Shown here piece after piece: positions 15,688 through 23,575 of a stretch of DNA of 43,535 nt. The notes beneath the pieces were generated by a model. The model was not told where the DNA came from. It worked only from the letters and a program-made list of their open reading frames with translations, and searched no databases. Source of the stretch: Nocardiopsis endophytica (GTDB taxonomy: Bacteria; Actinomycetota; Actinomycetes; Streptosporangiales; Streptosporangiaceae); the NCBI RefSeq assembly GCF_027706725.1, contig NZ_JAQFWQ010000058.1:1-43535 (forward strand), read 5' to 3'. The first letter of the stretch is position 1; the number at the start of each line of letters is the position of its first letter. Position numbers and translations under genes: made by a program.

Positions 15688-16317
15688 TCAGTCGAAGTAG
15701 ACCTCGATGCCCAGGACGAGCAGGGCCAGGAACGCCGCCGAGAGCAGGCCCACAGCCACCTGCACGGCAAGGCGCAGGGCGGCGCGGGCCAGGCTCGGGC
15801 GGGTGGAGGCCCGCGTCTCCGGGGAGCGCGCGGGCCGGTCCGAGCGCGCGGCGCCGTGCTCGTCGACCAACTGGTCGGCGAAGTCGCGCAGCCCGTCCAG
15901 CGCCGCCCGGCCCTGGGGGCCGTCCAGCCACGCCAGCCCGTCCGACTCTCGCGCCGCCGCGGCGAGCTCGGCGCGGTAGACCTCGGACTCCTTCTTGAGG
16001 ACCTCGACGTTCCGCTGCAGGCGCCGGCGTTCGCCGCGCAGCTCCTGCAGCTCCTCGCGGGACTCCGCGAGGCGGTCGCGGGCCTCCTCCAGGTCCCGGG
16101 CCAGGCGCCGGTCCTCACGGCTGCTGAGCATCTCCACACCGACGTGCGCCGCGAGGATCACCAGGCCGAACGCGATCATCCACCCGCGCTGGTACCAGGC
16201 CGAGCCATCCAGCGTGCCGATGTAGTCGCCGGAGATCCCGAGCATGGCGGCGGTGCCCAGGATCCAGGTGCGGATCCCGACGCGGAAGCGGGCAAGGAAG
16301 CGCAGGAGGCTGCTCAT
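15688..16317 (-). CDS. Membrane protein with central coiled coil, function unknown
   Basis: This 209-residue protein has two N-terminal membrane segments (about 13-32 and 44-63) and a long charged heptad-rich coiled coil (about 65-120: REDRRLARDLEEARDRLAES onward). A GLRDFADQLVDEH linker and a third membrane segment near the C-terminus (LAVQVAVGLLSAAFLALLVL) complete it. I start at ATG 16317 (MSSLLRF), preceded by a weak site; the open frame continues upstream without protein-like content. It is not recognised as a named family. Topology suggests that the coil projects on one side of the membrane as a scaffold. The lipoprotein gene follows on the same strand. Confidence 0.65.
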   Translation of the reverse strand: MSSLLRFLARFRVGIRTWILGTAAMLGISGDYIGTLDGSAWYQRGWMIAFGLVILAAHVGVEMLSSREDRRLARDLEEARDRLAESREELQELRGERRRLQRNVEVLKKESEVYRAELAAAARESDGLAWLDGPQGRAALDGLRDFADQLVDEHGAARSDRPARSPETRASTRPSLARAALRLAVQVAVGLLSAAFLALLVLGIEVYFD

Positions 16318-16676
16318 GGGGGGACTCTCTACGCCCGGCCCGGCCAGCGGGCTCGGGGCCCGCCGGAGCCCGGAGCGCTCAGGGCACGTTGTGCTGTTCG
16401 GCCGCAGGTGCACGGAAGGCCACGCGGGCCTCCCGCCCCGCATCCTGGCAACGCCGGACGACAGAGCGCGGAACACCGCATGGCGGGCCCGTGAATCCGA
16501 GACGCCCCGCCCGACCCCGAAGCGGCCTCTTAGAGGCAGGTGTGCTCCGCGTTGATCTCGGGAGAAACGACGCTACAAGCGCGGTTTTAGCGTCGTTTCT
16601 CCCGAGATCAACGGCGCAGGGGCGGCGTTCGGGGGCGGGGTCGGCGGGGCCGGCCCCCTGCGGTCCGCCCGCCGAC
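16318..16676. other. Intergenic region carrying the best inverted-repeat copy
   Basis: There are 359 bases without a supported gene. The right part carries the 25-bp perfect inverted repeat at 16550-16613 and its conserved flank, which reaches to the last bases of the TetR gene. A short hairpin GCCTCT-TA-GAGGC lies near 16525-16537. No strong promoter was seen for the coiled-coil gene. Confidence 0.5.
16550..16613. repeat. Inverted repeat, CGGTTTT-loop family, copy 3 (perfect)
   Basis: The arms 16550-16574 and 16589-16613 are perfectly complementary over 25 bases. The loop is ACAAGCGCGGTTTT. The left arm is identical to 9511-9535. The flank 16610-16675 repeats the flank of copy 2. The hairpin would be very stable as RNA; it lies 3' of the minus-strand TetR gene and 5' of the coiled-coil gene, so it could act as a terminator for tetR. 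Confidence 0.92.
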
Positions 16677-17333
16677 TCACGGGGCCCCGGTCTCCCCCGC
16701 CCGCTCCGGCTCCCCTCCGAGGGCCGTCCACGAGCGGAGCAGCAACTCCACCGCGTCGACCACCGCCTCGTCCCCCACGCCTCCCGGGTCGAGGACGCGC
16801 TGGATGAGCAGGCCGTCCTCCAGGGCGTGCGCGATCAGGGCCAGGAACGCCGGATCCGCGGGAGCCTCCGCACCCTCGCGGTCCAGTTCGTGCCGGACCC
16901 CCTCGGCGAGGGCGGCGCGGGCCGCCCGCTCGCGCTCGGCCAGCAGCGGCCGCAGCTCCGGGGTGCGGATGGCGTGCAGCAGCAGCTCCATCCGCAATGC
17001 CAGCCACGAGTCCAGGTTGCGCGCCCGCTCCCGGTTCCAGGCGCGCAGGGCCTCGAACGCCTCGGCCCGGCTCGCCGCGTCCGCCGTCGCCGCCCGCACC
17101 TCCTCCGCCTCCCGGCGGGTGCGCTCGGCCAGGAGCTCGGCGACCAGCGCGTCCTTGCCGTCGAAGTTGCCGTAGAACGCCCCGCGCGAATACCCCGCGC
17201 GCTCGGCGATCTGCTCGACCGACGCCCCGTTCACCCCCCGCTCGGCGAACAGCTCGGCGGCGGCCTCCAGCAGCCGCCCCCTCGTCCGCCGCCTGCTCTC
17301 CTGCCTGGTCAGCCTCTCGGGCACGGCGCCCAC
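16677..17333 (-). CDS. TetR/AcrR-family transcriptional regulator
   Basis: This 218-residue regulator has an N-terminal TetR HTH (about 12-58): RGRLLEAAAELFAERGVNGA, VEQIAERAGYSRGAFYGNFD, GKDALVAELL. The helical ligand domain follows (ALRAWNRERARNLDSWLALR, ALEDGLLIQRVLDP). It is divergent from the amidase gene across a 97-bp AT-richer gap with a palindrome, so it probably represses the amidase and itself. The effector is unknown, perhaps the amidase substrate. The start at GTG/ATG 17333 gives MGAVPERLTRQESRRR; the exact start could be a few codons further in. Confidence 0.88.
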   Translation of the reverse strand: MGAVPERLTRQESRRRTRGRLLEAAAELFAERGVNGASVEQIAERAGYSRGAFYGNFDGKDALVAELLAERTRREAEEVRAATADAASRAEAFEALRAWNRERARNLDSWLALRMELLLHAIRTPELRPLLAERERAARAALAEGVRHELDREGAEAPADPAFLALIAHALEDGLLIQRVLDPGGVGDEAVVDAVELLLRSWTALGGEPERAGETGAP

Positions 17334-17355
17334 CCCTCCCCATCGAAAAACAGGT

Positions 17356-17385
17356 TTGTATTCGGATACGACTCTGTATTAGAAA
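17356..17385. promoter_or_regulatory. Divergent promoter/operator between tetR and the amidase
   Basis: This AT-richer stretch contains TTGTAT (17356-17361) and TAGAAA (17380-17385) with 18 bases between, a plausible promoter for the amidase. GTATTCGGATAC (17358-17369) is an imperfect palindrome overlapping the -35, a typical TetR-operator placement. A second GTATTA element follows at 17376-17381. Confidence 0.5.
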
Positions 17386-17430
17386 ACATGAGTGTATCAA
17401 CCACCACCCGACGAGGGGGCGCGCACCGCC

Positions 17431-18843
17431 ATGCCCACGCCGATCCACACGCGCACCGCGGCCGAGCTGGCCGCGGCGGTCGCCGCAGGGGACCTCACCG
17501 CCCGAGAAGCGGTCGAGGCGCACCTGGAGCGCATCGCCGCGGTGAACCCCGCGGTCAACGCCGTGACCACGCCGCTCGCCGACCGTGCCCGAGCGGAGGC
17601 CGAACAGGTCGACCGCCGCCGGGCGGCCGGTGAGCGGCTCGGGCCGCTGGCCGGGGTGCCGTTCACGGTGAAGGAGAACATCCACGTCGCGGGGACGGCG
17701 ACCACGTTCGGTGTGCCGCGCCTGCGGGACCTGGTCGCCCGCGAGGACGCTCCCCCGGTGCGGCGGCTGCGCGCCGCCGGGGCGGTCTGCGTCGGCCGCA
17801 CCAACCTGCCCGACATGACGCTGGGCGGGGTGCACACCCGCAGCACCCTGTACGGGGACACGGTCAACCCCTGGGACCCCGGCCGCACACCCGGCGGGAC
17901 CAGCGGGGGCGACGCGGCGGCGGTGGCCTCCGGCATGGCGGTGCTCGGACTGGGCAACGATTCCGGCGGCTCGGTGCGGGTCCCGGCGGCGTTCTGCGGG
18001 GTGGCCGGGCTCAAGCCCGGGTACGGGCGGGTCGCCTCGGACCACCGCGTCGGCGGGCGGGAGCCGACCCTGGCCTCGCAGCTCCTGCCGGTCGACGGCC
18101 CGATCGCGCGGTCCGTGGGCGACCTGCGCCTGGCCCTGTCGGTGCTGGCGGGGCCGGACGCGGGCGACCCGCGCGCGGTGCCGGCGCCGCTGGAGGGGCC
18201 GCCCGTGCGCCGCCCGCTGCGGGTCGGGGTGGCCGCCGAGCCGTTCGGGCCGGGGACGGCGGACCCGGCGGCCAAGGAGGCGGTGGCGGCGGCGGCCGAG
18301 GCGCTGCAGGAGGCGGGGTACGCGGTGGAGGAGGCCGTGCCGCCGCGGCCGGACGAGGCGCTGGAGGGCTACGGGCGGCTGACCGCGACCGAGTTCGCGC
18401 TGGCGCGGCCGCACCTGGAGAAGCTGATGAGCGAGGAGGCCCACCGCCACGTCACGTACTCCGCCAGGCGGAATCCGCCGTCGGACCTGGCGGCATACGT
18501 CCAGGCCACGGCCGACCGGCTGGGGGTGCAGCGGGCGTGGGCCCGGTTCCAGGAGGAGGTGCCGCTGCTGCTGGGCCCCGTGTTCACGGGCCCGGTCCCC
18601 GCGCCCGGCGAGGAGCTGGTGGACCCGGAGGCGCACGAGCGCGTGACCCGCGGGCTGGGGCTGTGCGCGGTGACGAGCTATGTCGGGGTGCCCGCGGTGG
18701 CCGTCCCGGTGGGGACGGCCGACGGCCTGCCGCGCTCGGTCCAGGTGATCGGGCCGGTGCACCGCGAGGACCTGTGCCTGGAGGCGGCCGAGGCCATCGA
18801 GCGGAGGTTCGCCCCCTTGACCCCGATCGACCCGCGGGGCTGA
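17431..18843 (+). CDS. Amidase (amidase-signature family)
   Basis: This 470-residue enzyme has the complete Ser-cisSer-Lys triad of the amidase-signature family: K81 in GVPFTVKENIHVAG, S158 in GGTSGG and the nucleophile S181 in NDSGGSVRVPAAFCG. GLKPGYGRV follows. Family members hydrolyse amides such as aryl or fatty amides and peptide amides. The GatA role is unlikely, since no GatB or GatC is near and the gene sits under a private TetR. I choose ATG 17431 with GAGGGGG at 17413-17419; a GTG at 17392 is in frame but would overlap the operator. The substrate cannot be read from the sequence. Confidence 0.9.
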   Translation: MPTPIHTRTAAELAAAVAAGDLTAREAVEAHLERIAAVNPAVNAVTTPLADRARAEAEQVDRRRAAGERLGPLAGVPFTVKENIHVAGTATTFGVPRLRDLVAREDAPPVRRLRAAGAVCVGRTNLPDMTLGGVHTRSTLYGDTVNPWDPGRTPGGTSGGDAAAVASGMAVLGLGNDSGGSVRVPAAFCGVAGLKPGYGRVASDHRVGGREPTLASQLLPVDGPIARSVGDLRLALSVLAGPDAGDPRAVPAPLEGPPVRRPLRVGVAAEPFGPGTADPAAKEAVAAAAEALQEAGYAVEEAVPPRPDEALEGYGRLTATEFALARPHLEKLMSEEAHRHVTYSARRNPPSDLAAYVQATADRLGVQRAWARFQEEVPLLLGPVFTGPVPAPGEELVDPEAHERVTRGLGLCAVTSYVGVPAVAVPVGTADGLPRSVQVIGPVHREDLCLEAAEAIERRFAPLTPIDPRG

Positions 18844-19061
18844 GCGCGGGGCGCGGCGGCCGACGCGGGAACCGGCACGCCGCGCCCCGGCCGCGGCGCC
18901 GACCGGCCCGGGAGCGCCCCTGGGACGGTTCCCGCCCCAAGCCGCCGACGGCCGGAGGGGGATCGGCCGGGCAGGGCCGCCGCCAGGGAACCCGCCGCCG
19001 GTGCGCGGCGTCGGAGACCTCGGCACCATCCCCCACTTCGGAAAGGCCGTCGGTGAGCGCC

Positions 19062-19568
19062 ATGGCCAAGCGCAAGTCCCGCAAGAAGAACCTCGGTCCC
19101 GGGGCGCCCGTCGCCGTCTTCGGACTCGTCCTGCTCATCCTGGGCGTCGTGATGTCCATCGTCGGGACGACCGACTACACCGACCACACCGAGCGGGCCG
19201 ACGCCGTCGTCTCGGAGCGGCTGGTCGAGGTGACCTACGAGGACGAGGAGCGCGAGCCCGACGAGCGCCGGGAGGAGATCACCGTCTTCGTCGACTACAC
19301 GGCCGAGGGCCAGGACCTCGAGCGGGTCGAGCTGCAGGGCCTGGACGCCGACGACCACTACGAGGGGCAGGAGCTCGCGGTGGCCTACGCACCGGGCGAG
19401 CCCGGCCACGTGGTCACCGTGCCCAGCACCGAGGAGGGCGCCTACGACGTGTTCCTCTACATCGGGATCGCCGCCCTGGTGCTGTCGGTGCCCCTGCTGG
19501 TCACCGGGGTGCTCCTCACCGTCAAGCACGTCAAGCGCCGCTCGGGCGCCGGCTCGCTCAAGGGCTGA
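19062..19568 (+). CDS. Two-TM DUF3592-like protein, paralogue A
   Basis: This 168-residue protein has a basic N-terminus (MAKRKSRKK), a first membrane segment (about 15-37), an extracytoplasmic beta-rich part with TDYTDHTERADAVVSERLVEV and ITVFVDYTAEG, and a second membrane segment (about 132-155) before a basic tail. It is a close paralogue of the next gene. An in-frame GTG at 19053 has a GGAAAGG site at ideal spacing, so the protein may start three residues earlier. Function is unknown; DUF3592-type folds are small envelope proteins. Confidence 0.75.
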   Translation: MAKRKSRKKNLGPGAPVAVFGLVLLILGVVMSIVGTTDYTDHTERADAVVSERLVEVTYEDEEREPDERREEITVFVDYTAEGQDLERVELQGLDADDHYEGQELAVAYAPGEPGHVVTVPSTEEGAYDVFLYIGIAALVLSVPLLVTGVLLTVKHVKRRSGAGSLKG

Positions 19569-19752
19569 GAAGGGTCACGGGGAAAGCCGTGGCAGGACAC
19601 TGGGGCGACCGGCCCGAGGGCGTCCTCCCAACCGAGGCTGTCCCCGCCGATGGCCGCTGACGGCCACAGGCCCCGCCCCGGGAACCCGGGGCCGGGGGAC
19701 GGCGTCGCATGCGAGGACACCGTCCCCCACCGGAAGGCAGTCGGTCGCAGCC

Positions 19753-20250
19753 ATGTTCAAGCGCGTGAACGGCCGCACGGGCCCGCTTGGTCCCGGAACG
19801 TGGCCCTTCGCCTTCGGGGTCGTCGCCCTCGGCATGGGCGCCTATCAGGTCGTGGTCGGCATGAGCGACTACACCGACCACACCGAACGCGCCGACGCGG
19901 TCGTATCGGAGCGGCACGTCGAGGTGCACCCCGACAACGGCCGGAGCAGTGACGACGTCACCGTCTTCGTGGACTACGACGCCGAAGGCGAAGCGTTCAC
20001 CCGGGTCGAACTCGGGGGCCTGAACCCCGATGACCACTACGAGGGAGAGGAGCTGCCGGTGGCCTACGCGCCCGGCGAGCCCGACCACGTGGTCACCGTG
20101 CCCAGCACCGAGGAGGGCGCCTTCGACGTGTTCTTCTACATCGGAATCGCGGCCCTGGTGCTGTCGGTGCCACTACTGGCCATCGGTGCGCGCCTCACCG
20201 TCCGGCACTTCCGGCGCAACCCGGGGGCCCTGGGCCCGCACAAGGGCTGA
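19753..20250 (+). CDS. Two-TM DUF3592-like protein, paralogue B
   Basis: This 165-residue protein is a tandem duplicate of the gene before it. Shared stretches include DYTDHTERADAVVSER, VTVFVDY, DDHYEG, VAYAPGEP and VVTVPSTEEGA. Topology is the same: two membrane segments flanking an outside domain. The upstream DNA is duplicated as well (CACC-TCCCCCAC, GGAA-GGC, GTCGGT, then ATG), so the duplication unit began before the gene. The N-terminus differs (MFKRVNGRTGPLGPGTWPFA), so the first membrane segment has diverged most. It converges with the hydrolase gene. Confidence 0.75.
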   Translation: MFKRVNGRTGPLGPGTWPFAFGVVALGMGAYQVVVGMSDYTDHTERADAVVSERHVEVHPDNGRSSDDVTVFVDYDAEGEAFTRVELGGLNPDDHYEGEELPVAYAPGEPDHVVTVPSTEEGAFDVFFYIGIAALVLSVPLLAIGARLTVRHFRRNPGALGPHKG

Positions 20251-20260
20251 GGGCCCCCGG
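20221..20260. terminator. Possible bidirectional hairpin between convergent genes
   Basis: CCGGGGGCCC (20221-20230) is the perfect complement of GGGCCCCCGG (20251-20260). The loop of 20 bases contains the stop codon of the plus-strand gene. It ends 10 bases before the end of the minus-strand hydrolase, a position suited to ending both transcripts. No T-tract. Confidence 0.45.
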
Positions 20261-20269
20261 CGCCGCCGC

Positions 20270-21103
20270 TCAGGCTCCGCCGATGATGGGGCGCAGGCGG
20301 GCGGCGAACGCCTCCGGGGCCTCGTCCGTGGCGAAGCCCGTGTGTCCGCCGGGGAACAGGACCGGCTCCGTCCCGAGCAGCTCCGCGAGGGCGCGCGTGG
20401 TCCGGTCGCACAGCTCGCCGGCCGAGTCCTCGCCGATGCCGAGGACCAGGTCCGCCCCGCTCGCGCGCAGGGCCTCGGTGTCCGGGAGCCACCCCGTCGT
20501 CGCGGGCAGGTCGTACAGGAAGAAGCGCCGCTCGTCGGCCACGTCCTGCGGGTCGCGCTCCCCTCCGAACATCTGCTCCAGCGCCCCTTCGGGCATCTGG
20601 ATGTTCGCGCTCTCCATGAACGCCGACCAGGCCCCCACCACGTCGCCCGAGCGGTAGATCCCGACCATGCGCTCGGTCGCGGCCCTGTGCTCCTCGCGCT
20701 CGTCGAGCAGCTCGTTCAGCGGCGGCTCGTGCGGCACGACGGTGCCCACGAGGTCGGGCCGGGCCTGGGCGAGCGCCAGCGCGGTGATCGCGCCGCCGCT
20801 GGACCCCAGGACCGCGGCCGGGCCCGAGCCCACATGCTCCAGGAGCCGGGCGAGGTCGTCGGCACGCGTCTCCACCGTCGTCGCCTCCTCGGGGTCCTCC
20901 AGCACGCTGTGGCGGATGCCGCGCGGGTCGGTCGTGAGGACCGTGAAGCCGTCCGCGAGGAGGCCGGCGAGGGCCGCGAAGGGCTCGGCGTTCATCGGCG
21001 AGCCGACCAGGGCCACCAGCGGCCCCTGTCCGCGCACCTCGTAGTACAGCTCGGCCCCGGGGACCTTCAGCCTGCCCGTGGACGGCGTCGCTGCGTCTGT
21101 CAT
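20270..21103 (-). CDS. Alpha/beta-hydrolase fold enzyme
   Basis: This 277-residue protein has an alpha/beta-hydrolase fold: GAELYYEVRGQGPLVALVG, the DPRGIRHS strand, the nucleophile elbow GSSGG with S102, and the C-terminal His in LFPGGHTGFA. The acidic residue is probably in the GIGEDSA strand region. Similar proteins are annotated as epoxide hydrolase or haloperoxidase-like esterases, but the substrate is unknown. ATG 21103 is preceded by a GAGGAG site. The membrane protein gene upstream on the same strand ends 71 bases before it, so they may share a transcript. Confidence 0.85.
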   Translation of the reverse strand: MTDAATPSTGRLKVPGAELYYEVRGQGPLVALVGSPMNAEPFAALAGLLADGFTVLTTDPRGIRHSVLEDPEEATTVETRADDLARLLEHVGSGPAAVLGSSGGAITALALAQARPDLVGTVVPHEPPLNELLDEREEHRAATERMVGIYRSGDVVGAWSAFMESANIQMPEGALEQMFGGERDPQDVADERRFFLYDLPATTGWLPDTEALRASGADLVLGIGEDSAGELCDRTTRALAELLGTEPVLFPGGHTGFATDEAPEAFAARLRPIIGGA

Positions 21104-21174
21104 GGCCTGCTCCTCATGTGGTCGTGGCATGCGTCGTTCCCACCGCATGCTTGGACCGCGCGGCGCCGGGGAAC

Positions 21175-21861
21175 TCATCGGTCGCCGCGTGACCGACGGA
21201 GCAGGGCCGCCGCCGTCCACACGACCAGCACGATCCCGGTCGCGGCCAGCAGCGCGTCCGGGACGGTGTTGACGATGCCCTGTGACGGGCCGGGCGCCCG
21301 CCGCCACAGGTCCAGCGCGACCGCCCCGACCGGCACCAGGAGCAGGGCCGGGAACCGGCCCGCGTAGTGGGCGGCGACGGCGACCGCCACCGCCCCGGCG
21401 ACCGCCGCCGGGAGCAGCGGGGTCAGCGCCGGGCCCAGCACGTTCCCCACCAGGCTCGGCTCGGGCGCCGGGCCGGGCGGCGGCGGGACGTCCCCGGCCG
21501 CCTCGAACGCCGCCGCGGCCCTGGCGTCGGCGACCTGCGCGAAATGGCTGCCGACCCCGTAGGCGCCGAGCGCCGCGACGGCGAACCCCGCGCCCGCCGC
21601 CGCGGGCGGCACCGGCGACCGCACCGCCCCGTACCCGAGCACGGCGTATCCGAGGACGAAGGGGCCGAGGGACCACCCCACGTAGGTGTCCAGAAACGTG
21701 ACGAGGGCGAAGAAGAGCCGCACGGCCAGGGAGGGCGGCTCCGCACCGCCGTCCCCCCACGCCGTCGACGGCACCCGGTCGGCGCCCACGGAGGCGAGGC
21801 CGATCGCGGCCCCGCCCACGAGCAGCACCGCCAGGAGCAGCAGCAGGCGGCGGCGTTCCAC
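21175..21861 (-). CDS. Multi-pass membrane protein, function unknown
   Basis: This 228-residue protein has about five hydrophobic segments: an N-terminal one (LLLLLAVLLVGGAAIGLASV), one at about 48-75, one at about 88-105, one around 150-170 and a last one before the basic C-terminus LRRSRGDR. A proline-rich outside loop (DVPPPPGPAPEPS) sits in the middle. I do not recognise a family. Start at ATG 21861 (MERRRLLLLL) fits the positive-inside rule. The 210 bases upstream (21862-22071) hold no gene and no clear signal. Confidence 0.6.
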   Translation of the reverse strand: MERRRLLLLLAVLLVGGAAIGLASVGADRVPSTAWGDGGAEPPSLAVRLFFALVTFLDTYVGWSLGPFVLGYAVLGYGAVRSPVPPAAAGAGFAVAALGAYGVGSHFAQVADARAAAAFEAAGDVPPPPGPAPEPSLVGNVLGPALTPLLPAAVAGAVAVAVAAHYAGRFPALLLVPVGAVALDLWRRAPGPSQGIVNTVPDALLAATGIVLVVWTAAALLRRSRGDR

Positions 21862-22071
21862 GCTGATCCCTCCCGATACCGGGGCCGGTTCCGGCCGAGC
21901 GGCCCCGGTCGTCCGTTGGAGTGGTGAGGTCCCCGTCCGGCCGGATCGGCCCGCCGGTGACGGCTCCGGGGCCGTCGCGACCGGCGAAAGTTACACGAAC
22001 CAGCGTTCAGGGGTCCACCGCATGGGCCCGGCCCGCGCCCGCGAGCGGGTCCCGGGCCGACCGGCCGACCG

Positions 22072-22725
22072 TCATCCCCCGTCCGCGGCGTCCGGCCCGG
22101 CGTGGCCGCCGCGCCCCTCGCCCCCGGCGTCGCGGCGGCGCGGCGCTCCGGCCGTCAGCCCGTCCATGACCAGGTCGAAGAGGCGCGTGACACGCTCCTT
22201 GCGGTCCTCCCCGGCCCCGATGTGCCACAGGCCCGCGATGGCGAGCATGAAGTCCTCGGGGACCACCCCGGGCCGGATGGTCCCGGCCTCGTCGTTGGCC
22301 CGCAGCAGCAGGGCGATGGCCTCGTTCAACGGGCCGGGGCCGGGTTTGGCCAGCCCCCCGGGCCCACCGAGCGCCTGGCTCAGCGCCTCGGCCAGACCGG
22401 CCTTGGCCAGGGCGAACCGGGCCAGGTGGTCCATCCACGCGCGCAGCGCCCGGGCCGGCGGCAGCTTGTCGAGCAGGTGCGGGGCCGCGTCTGCGACCTG
22501 CCGCATCTCGTGGCTGTAGACCTCCAGGACGAGGGCGGCGCGGCTGGGGAAGTTGCGGTAGAAGGTCCCCTGCCCCACGCCCGCCTTCTTGGCGATCGCG
22601 CTCAGCGGGACCTCCGGCGACCGGGTGAGCTCCACCAGGGCCACCTCGAGGATGCGCTCGCGGTTCTTCTGCGCGTCCGAGCGCAGCGGCGCGCCCCCGC
22701 CGCCCGCCTCGTCCGGATTGCCCAT
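22072..22725 (-). CDS. TetR-family regulator next to the molybdo-oxidoreductase
   Basis: This 217-residue regulator has an HTH at about 20-65: KNRERILEVALVELTRSPEV, PLSAIAKKAGVGQGTFYRNF. A helical C-terminal domain follows with EAIALLLRANDEAGTIRPGV and FMLAIAGLWHIGAGED, the SBP-type TetR pattern common in actinobacteria. I choose ATG 22725 (MGNPDEAG). It is divergent from the three-gene aldehyde-oxidoreductase operon, with two GGACAnCTGTCC operators in between, so it almost certainly represses that operon and itself. The tail after residue 195 is low-complexity. Confidence 0.9.
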   Translation of the reverse strand: MGNPDEAGGGGAPLRSDAQKNRERILEVALVELTRSPEVPLSAIAKKAGVGQGTFYRNFPSRAALVLEVYSHEMRQVADAAPHLLDKLPPARALRAWMDHLARFALAKAGLAEALSQALGGPGGLAKPGPGPLNEAIALLLRANDEAGTIRPGVVPEDFMLAIAGLWHIGAGEDRKERVTRLFDLVMDGLTAGAPRRRDAGGEGRGGHAGPDAADGG

Positions 22726-22776
22726 ATCGCGCTCGCCCACTCCCCGGGCGGCCCCCGCGGGCCGCCCTTGCCAAGC

Positions 22777-22819
22777 GGACAACTGTCCACTAGATTCCCA
22801 GTGTCCGGACAGCTGTCCG
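22777..22819. promoter_or_regulatory. Two TetR operators, 30 bp apart, before the oxidoreductase operon
   Basis: GGACAACTGTCC (22777-22788) and the perfect 14-base palindrome CGGACAGCTGTCCG (22806-22819) share the core GGACAnCTGTCC and are exactly 30 bases apart (close to three helix turns). They lie in the gap between tetR (start 22725) and the oxidoreductase operon (start 23012). The gap is otherwise gene-free. No firm -35/-10 pair was found. Confidence 0.8.
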
Positions 22820-23011
22820 TTTACTCCCGCCCCCACTGTAGCGGGGGGACGTTTCCGCACGAACGGCGGCATCCGGCCACCGATCCCGACCGCCACGACC
22901 GCGCCCATCGCGGCGTTCCGCGCACCCGCCGCGCCCATGCCCCGCGTCTCCGCCCGACGGACCCGCGGGGCGCGGGCGCGGCACACCCCCTGTCCGCGAA
23001 AGAGGCTGACC

Positions 23012-23575
23012 ATGTCCCCAGCCACCTCAAGCACGATCACGCTGACCGTCAACGGCGAGAAGCACACCCTGGCCGTCGACCACCGCACCACACTGCTCGA
23101 CGCCCTGCGCGAGCGCCTCGGCCTCACCGGCTCCAAGAAGGGCTGCGACCAGGGCCAGTGCGGCGCCTGCACGGTGCTGGTCGACGGCCGCCGCACCGTC
23201 TCCTGCCTCCAGCTCGCCGTGGGCGCCGAGGGCCGGGAGGTCACCACCATCGAGGGCGTGGCCGACGGCGACCGGCTCCACCCCGTCCAGCAGGCCTTCC
23301 TCGACCTCGACGGCTACCAGTGCGGCTACTGCACCCCGGGGCAGATCTGCTCGGCCGTCGCGGTCATCGAGGAGCACGCGGCGGGCTGGCCCAGCGTCGC
23401 GACCGGCGACGTGCGCCCCGAGGCCGGGGCGCCGGAGCTCACCGCCGAGGAGATCCGCGAGCGCATGAGCGGCAACCTGTGCCGCTGCGGCGCCTACGTT
23501 TCCATCGTCCAGGCCGTCGCCAGGGCCGCGGACGCCCGCACGCCCGGGACCGAGGCCGAGGGGGCCACCGCATGA
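23012..23575 (+). CDS. [2Fe-2S] subunit of aldehyde oxidoreductase (PaoA/YagT-like)
   Basis: This 187-residue iron-sulfur subunit of the xanthine-oxidase family has the plant-type ferredoxin cluster ligands C45, C50, C53 and C65 (KKGCDQGQCGACTV, SCLQL). The second cluster has C104, C107, C157 and C159 (QCGYCTPGQI, NLCRCGAY). Escherichia coli PaoA carries a Tat signal; this protein starts directly with MSPATSSTITLTVNGEKH, so the complex should stay in the cytoplasm. ATG 23012 follows AGAGG. The stop overlaps the next ATG. It is the first gene of a three-gene operon under the divergent TetR. Confidence 0.93.
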   Translation: MSPATSSTITLTVNGEKHTLAVDHRTTLLDALRERLGLTGSKKGCDQGQCGACTVLVDGRRTVSCLQLAVGAEGREVTTIEGVADGDRLHPVQQAFLDLDGYQCGYCTPGQICSAVAVIEEHAAGWPSVATGDVRPEAGAPELTAEEIRERMSGNLCRCGAYVSIVQAVARAADARTPGTEAEGATA

